Below are positions 56,841 to 64,000 of a stretch of DNA of 64,000 nucleotides, in pieces (the stretch's first letter is position 1; every line of letters begins with the position of its first letter). Source of the DNA: Streptomyces phaeolivaceus (GTDB taxonomy: Bacteria > Actinomycetota > Actinomycetes > Streptomycetales > Streptomycetaceae); assembly GCF_009184865.1 (NCBI RefSeq), contig NZ_CP045096.1, positions 7,502,001-7,566,000 on the forward strand, read 5' to 3'. A program made the translations under genes and the position numbers. Under the pieces are notes generated by a model, which was not told the origin of the DNA, made no database searches, and was given only the letters and a program-made list of their open reading frames with translations.

Positions 56841-57056
56841 ATGTACGAGCACGAGCTGCACCAGATCCGTTCCGCCGAGCTGATCCGCGAGGCGGAGCAC
56901 TACCGCCAGGTCCGCGAGGCCCGCCGCGCCCGCCGCGAGGCCGCACACGACTCCAGGGCCACGCGGAGGCCCGCGTCGGGAGAGGGTGACAAGGAGTCCG
57001 AAGGGCGCGTCCTGGGCGAACGCCTACGCCGGCTCCGCTTCCCGCGCGCCGCGTGA
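56841..57056 (+). CDS. small basic helical protein
   Basis: A 71-residue protein, MYEHELHQIRSAELIREAEH and onward, strongly alpha-helical and charged, with an arginine-rich stretch R-E-A-R-R-A-R-R-E-A. It looks like the small hypothetical proteins often found before LAL regulators in streptomycetes. ATG 56841 is 74 bp before the likely regulator start. Function unknown. Confidence 0.65.
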   Translation: MYEHELHQIRSAELIREAEHYRQVREARRARREAAHDSRATRRPASGEGDKESEGRVLGERLRRLRFPRAA

Positions 57057-57130
57057 GCGCCGGGGCGAGGGCGAAGCCGGCCCCTCGGGGGCTGCGGATA
57101 ATCGGTGCCGGAGAGTCCGAGGGTCGTGCG

Positions 57131-60100
57131 ATGCTCGGCGATGTGGAGACCAGGTCCGTCAGTCCGGTGTTCGTCGGTCGCGTCGGCGAACTGGAGGTGT
57201 TGCGCGAGGCGTTGGCCCGCGCCGGTCGGGGCGCGACGGGGATCGGGGGAGACGGGAGCGGCGGACCGCAGGCGCTGCTGCTCGGCGGGGAGGCCGGAGT
57301 GGGGAAGACCCGCCTGGTCGAGGAGTTCGCCGGTGAGGCCGCGCGCGGGGGCGCGGTCGTCGCGCTCGGCGGCTGCGTCGAGATCGGCGCCGACGGCCTG
57401 CCCTTCGCCCCGTTCTCCACCGCGCTGCGCGCCCTGCGCCGCAGGCTGCCCGAGGAACTGGCCGCCGCGTCCACCGGACAGGAACAGGAACTGGCCCGGC
57501 TGCTGCCCGAGTTGGGCGAGGCCCCACGCGCACGGCACGACGAGGAGGGCACCGCCCGCCTCTTCGAACTCACCGCCCGCCTGCTGGAACGCCTCGCCGC
57601 CGACCGCACGATCGTCCTCGTCCTGGAGGATCTGCACTGGGCCGACGCCTCCACCCGCCACCTCCTCTCCTACCTCCTGCGCACCCTGCGCACCGGCCGC
57701 CTCGTCGTCCTCGCCACCTACCGCTCCGACGACATCCACCGCCGCCACCCGCTGCGCCCGCTCCTCGCCGAACTCGACCGCCTCCGCACGGTCCACCGTG
57801 TCGAACTGCCCCGCTTCAACCGCGCCGAGGTCGGCCACCAGCTCGCCGGCATCCTCGCCGCCGAACCCGAACCGCAGCGCGTGGACGAGATCTTCGACCG
57901 CTCCGACGGCAACGCCTTCTTCGTCGAGGAACTCGCCGCCGCCGCCCACGACGGCGGCTGCCCCGGCCTCACCGACACCCTGCGCGATCTGCTCCTCGTC
58001 CGCGTCGAACGGCTCTCCGAGGACGCCCAGCGGGTCGTCCGCATCGTCGCCGAGGGCGGCTCCACCGTGGAGTACGCCCTGCTCGCGGCCGTCGCCCGGC
58101 TCCCCGAGGACGACCTCATCGAGGCCCTGCGGACCGCCGTAGGCGCCAACATCCTGATCCCCGCCCCCGGCGGCGACGGCTACCGCTTCCGGCACTCCCT
58201 GGTCCGCGAGGCCGTCGGCGACGACCTGCTCCCCGGGGAACGCTCACGCCTCAACCGCCGCTACGCCGAGGTCCTGGAGAACGACCCGGCGCTCGTGCCC
58301 GCCGACGGCCGCACCACCCGCCTGGCCAGCTACTGGTACCACGCCCACGATCCAGCCAAGGCCCTGCCCGCCGTCCTCGACGCCTCCGCCGAGGCCCGCT
58401 CCCGGCACGCCCGCGCCGAGCAACTACGCCTGCTGGAAAGGGCGATGGAGCTGTGGGACGCGGTCCCCGACGCCGTACGCGCCACGCTGCGCCCGGTCGA
58501 CTACACCGAGGTCTACCCGCCGTGCGGCTGCGCCCCCGGCACCCATCCGCTGCGCTATCTCGACCTGATGGCCGAGGCGGCCGTCGCGGGACGGCTGTGC
58601 GGAGAGCGCGAGCGGGCCCTGCGGATCACCCGCCGGGCCCTCGACCGGCTCGCGGACGGCAGCAGCCCGCTGCGCGCCGCCTGGTTCTGGGTGCAGCGCT
58701 CCCTGCTCACCGAGGGCCTGGCCCGGGGCGACGGCTGGAAGGAACTCGCCACCGCCCAGGAACTCGTCCGGGGTCTGCCCCCGTCGGAGGTGCACGCCGA
58801 GGTGCTCTCCCGCGTCGCCTGCTGGTCGATGCTCCACGCCCCCGGCCCCGACGCGCTCTCCGACGCCCAGCGCGCCGTCGAGTACGCGCGCATGGTGGGC
58901 GCCGAGGACATCGAACTGAACGCCCGCATCACCCTCGGCGGCCTGCTGGTCGAAGCCGGTGACGTCGAGGCGGGCATCGCGGAGATGGAGGACGCCCGCC
59001 GCCGCACCCTGGAACGCGGTCCCGCAGCTGTCGTGGGCCGCGCCTATGTGAACGTCCCGTCCTGTCTGGAGAGCGTCGGCCGCTCGCAGGAGGCCGTAGA
59101 CCTGCTGCGCGAGGGCCTCGACGTCGTCCGCAGCATGGGCCTGTCGGTGTCCGAGGCCTGGATCTGGGGCAACCTCGCCGAGTCGCTGATCTCCCTGGGC
59201 CGCTGGGACGAGGCCGTGGAAGCGGCCAGACAGTCAGGGATCAGCGGCCCGAGCCCCAAACCGGGCGGCCTCAGCGCCATGTGCGCCTCCGCCGTCGCGC
59301 TCGCCCGGGGCGATCTCGCCGAGGCCCGGCACCGACTCACCACCGCCCACACGCTCTACGGCCGCCACAACCCGATGCCGCAGAACAACCTGCCGCTGTC
59401 CGCCCTCGCCCTCGGCATCGCCGCCGCCGAGGGCCGCCTCCCCGAGGCCCGCGCCGAACTCGCCCATGTCCTCGACACCGGGTTCCCCGTCGGCACCCAG
59501 CGCTACGCCTGGCCGCTGCTGCTCACCGCCGCCACCGCCGAGGCCGACGCCCGCGCCCTGCCGACCGCCGGGGCCGGCCGCGCCGAGGTCCTCGACGGGA
59601 TCCGCGCCGTGGTCAAGAAGCTCACCACCGGCGCACCGATCTGGCTCGCCCACGAACGCTGGGTCCGCGCCGAACTCCAGCGCGCCGAGGGCCTGATGAC
59701 CCCGCACACCTGGTCCGACGTCGTCACCGCCTTCGAGCCCCTGGAACGGCCCTACGACCTCGCCCGCGTCCGGCACCGCCTCGCCGAGGCGCTGCTGACC
59801 GAGGGCACCGACGACGAGACCCGGGACCGCGCGACGGAACTGCTGCGGCTGGCCGCCGCCGTCGCCGACCACCTCGGCGCCCGGCCGCTCGCCGACGAGG
59901 TCGCCCTGCTCGCCCGCCGGGCCCGCCTCACCCTGAACCGCGCCCCCGGGACCGCCCTCGCCGCCGCCGACCCCGTCGCCGCGCTCGGCCTCACCGACCG
60001 CGAACACGACGTGCTCCGCCTGGTCGCCGTCGGCCGCACCAACCGCCAGATCGCCGGGGAACTCTTCATCTCCCCGAAGACCGCCAGCGTCCACGTCTCC

Positions 60101-60214
60101 AACATCCTCGCCAAACTCGGCGTCTCGGGCCGAGGCGAGGCGGCGGCGGTGGCCCATCGGGTCGGGCTGGCGCCGGTGGGGGAGGGAGAGGGAGAGCGGC
60201 TGGCGGCGGGATGA
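57131..60214 (+). CDS. LAL-type (large ATP-binding) LuxR regulator
   Basis: A protein of about 1027 residues. The N-terminal AAA/NACHT-like ATPase has Walker A GGEAGVGKTR and Walker B V-L-V-L-E-D-L-H-W-A-D; the middle is helical with TPR-like repeats; the C-terminal LuxR HTH (about 965-1020) has L-T-D-R-E-H-D-V-L-R-L and S-P-K-T-A-S-V-H-V-S-N-I-L-A-K-L. The start chosen is ATG 57131 after GAGGG; an in-frame GTG at 57053 overlapping the previous gene is the alternative. The inducing ligand and target genes are unknown. Confidence 0.9.
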   Translation: MLGDVETRSVSPVFVGRVGELEVLREALARAGRGATGIGGDGSGGPQALLLGGEAGVGKTRLVEEFAGEAARGGAVVALGGCVEIGADGLPFAPFSTALRALRRRLPEELAAASTGQEQELARLLPELGEAPRARHDEEGTARLFELTARLLERLAADRTIVLVLEDLHWADASTRHLLSYLLRTLRTGRLVVLATYRSDDIHRRHPLRPLLAELDRLRTVHRVELPRFNRAEVGHQLAGILAAEPEPQRVDEIFDRSDGNAFFVEELAAAAHDGGCPGLTDTLRDLLLVRVERLSEDAQRVVRIVAEGGSTVEYALLAAVARLPEDDLIEALRTAVGANILIPAPGGDGYRFRHSLVREAVGDDLLPGERSRLNRRYAEVLENDPALVPADGRTTRLASYWYHAHDPAKALPAVLDASAEARSRHARAEQLRLLERAMELWDAVPDAVRATLRPVDYTEVYPPCGCAPGTHPLRYLDLMAEAAVAGRLCGERERALRITRRALDRLADGSSPLRAAWFWVQRSLLTEGLARGDGWKELATAQELVRGLPPSEVHAEVLSRVACWSMLHAPGPDALSDAQRAVEYARMVGAEDIELNARITLGGLLVEAGDVEAGIAEMEDARRRTLERGPAAVVGRAYVNVPSCLESVGRSQEAVDLLREGLDVVRSMGLSVSEAWIWGNLAESLISLGRWDEAVEAARQSGISGPSPKPGGLSAMCASAVALARGDLAEARHRLTTAHTLYGRHNPMPQNNLPLSALALGIAAAEGRLPEARAELAHVLDTGFPVGTQRYAWPLLLTAATAEADARALPTAGAGRAEVLDGIRAVVKKLTTGAPIWLAHERWVRAELQRAEGLMTPHTWSDVVTAFEPLERPYDLARVRHRLAEALLTEGTDDETRDRATELLRLAAAVADHLGARPLADEVALLARRARLTLNRAPGTALAAADPVAALGLTDREHDVLRLVAVGRTNRQIAGELFISPKTASVHVSNILAKLGVSGRGEAAAVAHRVGLAPVGEGEGERLAAG

Positions 60215-60279
60215 CCGAGGGAATCATGCGGGGAGCATGCGGGGATCATGGGGGCCGATGACCCGCTCGCACCCGTCGG

Positions 60280-61452
60280 CTACGACACCTCCAGCTCCAG
60301 GATCTTGTCGTCGCCGTCCTCCGGGGAGCCCCGGCCGTCCGTCTCGCTGGTCACCAGCCAGAGTTTGTCGCCGCCGGCGGAGAGGACCGTGCGGAGGCGG
60401 CCGTGTTCGCCCTCCAGGAAGGCCTGGGGGTCGGCGGCGGTCTCCGTGCCGTCCAGGGGGATGCGCCACAGGCGCTGGCCCTTGAGGCCCGCCATCCAGA
60501 CCGAGCCCTCGGCCAGGGCGATGCCACTGGGGGAGGCCTCGTCCGTGGTCCAGACGGCCACCGGGTCGATGTAGCCGGACCCGCCCTCCTTGCCCTCGAC
60601 CTCGGGCCAGCCGTAGTTCCCGCCGGGCTGGATGAGGTTCAGCTCGTCCCAGGTGTTCTGGCCGAACTCCGAGGCCCACAGCCGCTGCTTGCCGTCCCAG
60701 GCCAGGCCCTGGACATTGCGGTGCCCGTACGAGTAGACGACGGAGTCGTCGAAGGGGTTGCCCGGGGCCGGTTCGCCCTCCGGGGTCATCCGGAGGATCT
60801 TGCCGCCGAGGGAGTCCTTGTCCTGGGCCAGCGGACCCTCGTACCGCTCACCCGTGCTCGCGTACAGCATCTTGTCGGGGCCGAAGGCGAGCCGGCCGCC
60901 GTTGTGGTTGGTGCCCTTGGGGATGCCGCGCAGGAGGGTGTCGGGGGCGCCGAGCTGCTCGCCCGCGGGCTTCTCGGGGTCGTACAGCATCCGTACGATC
61001 CGGTTGTCGGACTCCGAGGTGAAGTACGCGTAGATCATGTGGTCCGAGGCGTACTCCGGGGAGACCGCGATGCCCATGAGGCCGCCCTCGCCCGCCGGGG
61101 CCACCCCCGGGACCTCGCCGAGCACGGTCTCCTTGCCGGACTCCTCGTCGATCCTGCTGATCGTGGCCCCGTCACGGGAGGACACCAGGAGTCCGCCCTC
61201 GGGCAGGGCCGCGAGACCCCAGGGGGTGTCCAGGCCCTCGGCGACGGTGCGGACCACCTTCACCGAGCCCTTCGCGGGGGGCGCCGCGTCCTCCGCCTCC
61301 TGGCCGGGCGGGGACGACCCGGCACCACTGCTGCTCGGGGGCGAGCTGCCGGCCGCGTCCGTACCCTCCCCGTCGTCGGAGGAGCAGCCGGTCGTCACCA
61401 GGAGCACGGCTGCGGCCAACACGGCCGTCACCACTCGACGTTGCACCATCAC
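60280..61452 (-). CDS. PQQ-dependent sugar dehydrogenase-like lipoprotein
   Basis: A 390-residue secreted lipoprotein: signal peptide with lipobox V-T-T-G-C, a Ser/Pro/Gly linker (25-60), then a six-bladed glucose/sorbosone dehydrogenase propeller with W-G-L-A-A-L-P-E-G-G, N-H-N-G-G-R-L-A-F-G and Y-S-Y-G-H-R-N-V-Q-G-L-A-W. The histidine in N-H-N-G-G is the likely catalytic base of soluble glucose dehydrogenases. Whether PQQ is made here is unknown. GTG 61452 or ATG one codon on. Confidence 0.88.
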   Translation of the reverse strand: MMVQRRVVTAVLAAAVLLVTTGCSSDDGEGTDAAGSSPPSSSGAGSSPPGQEAEDAAPPAKGSVKVVRTVAEGLDTPWGLAALPEGGLLVSSRDGATISRIDEESGKETVLGEVPGVAPAGEGGLMGIAVSPEYASDHMIYAYFTSESDNRIVRMLYDPEKPAGEQLGAPDTLLRGIPKGTNHNGGRLAFGPDKMLYASTGERYEGPLAQDKDSLGGKILRMTPEGEPAPGNPFDDSVVYSYGHRNVQGLAWDGKQRLWASEFGQNTWDELNLIQPGGNYGWPEVEGKEGGSGYIDPVAVWTTDEASPSGIALAEGSVWMAGLKGQRLWRIPLDGTETAADPQAFLEGEHGRLRTVLSAGGDKLWLVTSETDGRGSPEDGDDKILELEVS

Positions 61453-61561
61453 GATCCCTTCGGCGTGGAGCTTCTCCTTGTCTTACACCGCGAGCGCCCC
61501 ACAAGTTCCACCTCCGCCGGATCAAGAGGATTTTCCGGCCCCACGCCCGGCCGCCGTCCCC

Positions 61562-62560
61562 TCAGTCCCAGGATCCCCGCGCGGGCGGCAGACCCGCCAC
61601 CTCGGCCAGATCCCCGGCCGTCAGCCGCAGCGCGTGGGCCGCCGCGTTCTCCGTCACCCACCGCGCCTGCTTGGTGCCCGGCACCGGGACCACGTGCGGG
61701 CCGAGGGACAGCACCCAGGCCAGCGCCACCTGCGCCGGGGTCACGTCCGCCCCGTGCCGGGCGGCGATCCGGCGCAGACCGACGACGAGGGGCTGGTTGG
61801 CGGCCATCATCTCGGAGGTGAAACGGGGATGACGGGCCCGGAGGTCGTCGGGCTCGAAGCCCCCGCCAGGCGTGAGGGTGCCGGTGAGGAAACCGTTCCC
61901 CAGGGGCATGGCGGCCAGGAAACCTATACCGCGGGCCACGCACCAGGGCAGCAGCGAGTCCAGCGCCTCCCGCGACCAGACCGACAGCTCGGCCTGCACG
62001 GCACTCACCGGGAAGACCTGCTGGACCCGCTGGAGCTGGCCGATCGTGGTGTCGTACATGCCCGCGCCCGGCCGGCGCCCCGCCCGCGCGCCCACCGCGC
62101 ACAGGCCCAACGCCCGTACCTTCCCGGCCCGGACGAGATCCGCCATCGCGCCCCATGTCTCCTCGACGGGGACCTCGGGATCCGCCCGGTGCAGCTGGTA
62201 GAGGTCGATGACATCGGTCTGGAGCCGGCGCAGCGAGGCATCGCAGGCCCGTCGCACATAGCCGGGGCGGCCGTTGGCCACGATGTGCTGCTCGCCCACC
62301 AGCAGACCCACCTTGGTGGAGACGAAGGCCTCCGCGCGGCGCTCCTTCAGCACCCGGCCGACCAGCAGCTCATTGGTGAAGGGGCCGTACATGTCGGCCG
62401 TGTCCAGCAGAGTCGTGCCGAGGTCGAGCGCCCGGTGCACCGTCCGCATCGACTCGTCGCCCCGTTGCCGCGATCCGGTGTACGCCCAGCTCATCGGCAT
62501 GCACCCGAGTCCTACGGCCCCCACGTCGAGCGTCGCCGCGCCGATCGTCCTGCGCTCCAC
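61562..62560 (-). CDS. aldo/keto reductase with full catalytic tetrad
   Basis: A 332-residue AKR with D-T-A-D-M-Y-G (Asp52, Tyr57), S-T-K (Lys) and H in L-Y-Q-L-H, so all four catalytic residues are present. Substrate unknown; R-W-V-T-E-N near the C-terminus fits NADPH binding. GTG 62560 lies 11 nt after GGGAGGG. It reads toward the sugar dehydrogenase, 109 bp on. Confidence 0.92.
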   Translation of the reverse strand: MERRTIGAATLDVGAVGLGCMPMSWAYTGSRQRGDESMRTVHRALDLGTTLLDTADMYGPFTNELLVGRVLKERRAEAFVSTKVGLLVGEQHIVANGRPGYVRRACDASLRRLQTDVIDLYQLHRADPEVPVEETWGAMADLVRAGKVRALGLCAVGARAGRRPGAGMYDTTIGQLQRVQQVFPVSAVQAELSVWSREALDSLLPWCVARGIGFLAAMPLGNGFLTGTLTPGGGFEPDDLRARHPRFTSEMMAANQPLVVGLRRIAARHGADVTPAQVALAWVLSLGPHVVPVPGTKQARWVTENAAAHALRLTAGDLAEVAGLPPARGSWD

Positions 62561-62635
62561 CTGGTCGTGACCCTCCCTCTCGCGACCCCCAACCTAACCT
62601 CTGCCGTACCGGGTACCTGACATAGCCTCCGGAGC

Positions 62636-63637
62636 ATGACTGCTGACGCGACTGCCGACCCGACCGCGGACGTGACCGGCGATGTGTGGCTCTCCATCCC
62701 GCCGGACGAGATCGAGGGGCTCCCGCAGGGCCCCGACTACCTCTTCTGGGACGGGGGCGAGGACGGCACCCAGCCGTATCCCGGCGATCCCGCGGACTGT
62801 GTCCTGTACGTGGTGCCGTACATGAAACGGTGGCCGGTGAAGGTGAACCCGCTGGAACGGATGCGGAACCTGCGGGTCGTGCAGACGCTCACGGCGGGCG
62901 TCGACGACGTCCTGGCCCGGCTGTCGAGCCTCCCTCCCGGGGTCCAGCTGTGCAACGCGCGCGGAGTGCACGAGGCCAGCACCGCCGAACTCGCGCTCAC
63001 CCTGACCCTCGCCTCGCTGCGCGGTGTCCCCGACTTCGTGCGCGCCCAGCAACAGGAGTGCTGGCAGGGCGACTTCCGCCCCGCGCTCGCCGACAGGTCC
63101 GTCCTGATCGTCGGCTACGGCGCGATCGGCTCCGCCATCGAGGACCGGCTCGTACCCTTCGAGGTGGCGCGGGTGGCGCGCGTCGCGCGCTCTGAGCGCA
63201 CCACGGCGCGCGGACCGGTGCATTCGTTCACCGAACTGCCCTCCCTGCTGCCGTCGGCCGACGTCGTGATCCTGTCCACTCCGCTCACGGAACAGACGAA
63301 AGGCCTGGTCGGCGCCGACTTCCTGGCCCATATGAAGGACGGCGCCCTCCTGGTGAATGTTGCCCGCGGAGGAGTCGTCGACACCAAGGCGCTGCTCGCG
63401 GAACTGGACACCGGGCGCATCACCGCGGCACTCGACGTCACCGACCCCGAGCCGCTGCCGCCGGGGCACCCGCTCTGGCGCGCGCCCGGCGTGCTCATCA
63501 GCCCGCATGTGGGCGGACCCACGTCGGCCTTCCTGCCGCGTGCCAAAAGGCTGCTGGTGGACCAGTTGGGACGATTCGTGAACCGGGAGCCACTGCGCAA
63601 CGTGGTTCTTACGACGGGCGAGACGGACGACGCGTAA
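62636..63637 (+). CDS. D-isomer-specific 2-hydroxyacid dehydrogenase
   Basis: A 333-residue protein with the NAD fold G-Y-G-A-I-G-S-A-I near residue 160, catalytic Arg in N-V-A-R-G-G-V-V-D, Glu in D-P-E-P-L-P and His in S-P-H-V-G-G. It reduces a 2-keto acid or oxidises a D-2-hydroxy acid, substrate unknown. The N-terminus has a Thr/Ala/Asp repeat (T-A-D-x-T-A-D). ATG follows a GGAG at 5 nt. Confidence 0.93.
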   Translation: MTADATADPTADVTGDVWLSIPPDEIEGLPQGPDYLFWDGGEDGTQPYPGDPADCVLYVVPYMKRWPVKVNPLERMRNLRVVQTLTAGVDDVLARLSSLPPGVQLCNARGVHEASTAELALTLTLASLRGVPDFVRAQQQECWQGDFRPALADRSVLIVGYGAIGSAIEDRLVPFEVARVARVARSERTTARGPVHSFTELPSLLPSADVVILSTPLTEQTKGLVGADFLAHMKDGALLVNVARGGVVDTKALLAELDTGRITAALDVTDPEPLPPGHPLWRAPGVLISPHVGGPTSAFLPRAKRLLVDQLGRFVNREPLRNVVLTTGETDDA

Positions 63638-63653
63638 TCCACTTCGGGCACCC

Positions 63654-63675
63654 TCCGCGTTCCTTCGGAAGCGGA
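63654..63675 (+). terminator. short hairpin after the 2-hydroxyacid dehydrogenase gene
   Basis: TCCGC/GCGGA and TTCC/GGAA pair with one bulged G around TTC, 17 nt after the stop. Confidence 0.5.
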
Positions 63676-63719
63676 CCGTGCTCGTGTTGCCAGAGGTGGT
63701 CACTGAGCGTAGAGGAACT

Positions 63720-64000
63720 ATGTCCCTGAGTGACGAGACTGGTGTATCGTCCCGACAGGGGCTGCGCCGCGCACCGTTCGGCGCCGGGGACGGACTTGAG
63801 ACAGCGAGGGGGGCGACGGGCGATGCACGGCCTATGGACGAACGATCCGACGCGGCGGAGCCGCCGACGGCGGCCCTGGCGAGCCGCGACGCGAAGGCAC
63901 CCGCACGGGAGCCACGGCGGTCGCGGCGGTCAAGGTCATCACCGCAGGCACAGCAACCGCAGAAAGCACACCCAGCCGACCCACCGGGACCGGCGGGACA
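63720..64000 (+). CDS. 5' end of a gene cut by the window edge
   Basis: ATG 63720 follows AGAGGA and the frame stays open to the end (at least 93 codons). The encoded part is hydrophilic, Ala/Pro/Arg-rich and disordered (P-R-R-S-R-R-S-R-S-S-P-Q-A-Q), like the N-terminal tails of Streptomyces membrane sensors or c-di-GMP enzymes. ATG 63834 in the same frame is an alternative start. Identity cannot be told. Confidence 0.5.
   Translation, partial: MSLSDETGVSSRQGLRRAPFGAGDGLETARGATGDARPMDERSDAAEPPTAALASRDAKAPAREPRRSRRSRSSPQAQQPQKAHPADPPGPAG

Overview
The window is streptomycete chromosome: very high GC, strong third-position G/C bias, GTG starts, and a gene order (sdaA-glyA-gcvH-gcvT; mnmA; ligA, GGDEF-EAL gene, gatC-gatA-gatB) that, from memory, matches the SCO5469-SCO5501 stretch of Streptomyces coelicolor. 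No rRNA, tRNA or CRISPR array was seen.

Region 1 (1-10.2 kb) is accessory and looks like the right part of a small biosynthetic gene cluster that continues off the left edge. In order it holds the C-terminal end of a class IV aminotransferase, a BacA-like prephenate decarboxylase, an ornithine cyclodeaminase/mu-crystallin family oxidoreductase, a DUF1330 protein, a PhzF-family isomerase, two tandem paralogous P450s, a [3Fe-4S] ferredoxin, a convergent SARP activator and an aldo/keto reductase that lacks two catalytic residues. A response regulator/histidine kinase pair follows on the minus strand. The kinase gene carries at least three TTA codons and is visibly AT-richer than its surroundings. 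I infer that prephenate is decarboxylated to a dihydro-hydroxyphenylpyruvate, isomerised, transaminated or reduced, and oxidised by P450s to a cyclohexane/cyclohexene amino acid. No bacilysin-type BacB cupin or BacD ligase is present, so the product would differ from bacilysin. This is the best candidate for an undescribed system.

Region 2 (10.4-28 kb) is mostly core. A glycine riboswitch controls gcvT-gcvH-glyA-sdaA (glycine to serine to pyruvate). Then come a P-loop kinase-like gene, two SseB-family genes, a five-gene peptide ABC transporter operon with an internal hairpin, a UPF0126/TRIC-like membrane protein, a thioesterase, a frameshifted and truncated DinB-type pseudogene meeting an orphan gene tail, a TetR regulator with a symmetric operator, and two small membrane proteins.

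Region 3 (28-43 kb) holds sulfur-transfer genes (cysteine desulfurase, mnmA) interrupted by insertions and secreted enzymes: a Tat multicopper oxidase with an IS701-family element 21 bp upstream of its start, a tripeptidyl-aminopeptidase-like hydrolase, a Tat amidase, a methyltransferase, a LOG-family protein and an SDR. An IS4-family element (38889-42946, 10-bp target duplication) carries a 2545-nt group II intron that splits the transposase YREK motif.

Region 4 (43-64 kb) is core: a short MetE-like protein, ligA, a membrane GGDEF-EAL protein (RmdB-like), gatC-gatA-small gene-gatB, an MMPL exporter behind twin palindromes, a GNAT enzyme, a LAL-type LuxR regulator, a PQQ-type sugar dehydrogenase lipoprotein, an aldo/keto reductase, a 2-hydroxyacid dehydrogenase, and the start of another gene. 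Several intergenic gaps carry palindromic repeats of a kind I recognise as dispersed in Streptomyces genomes.
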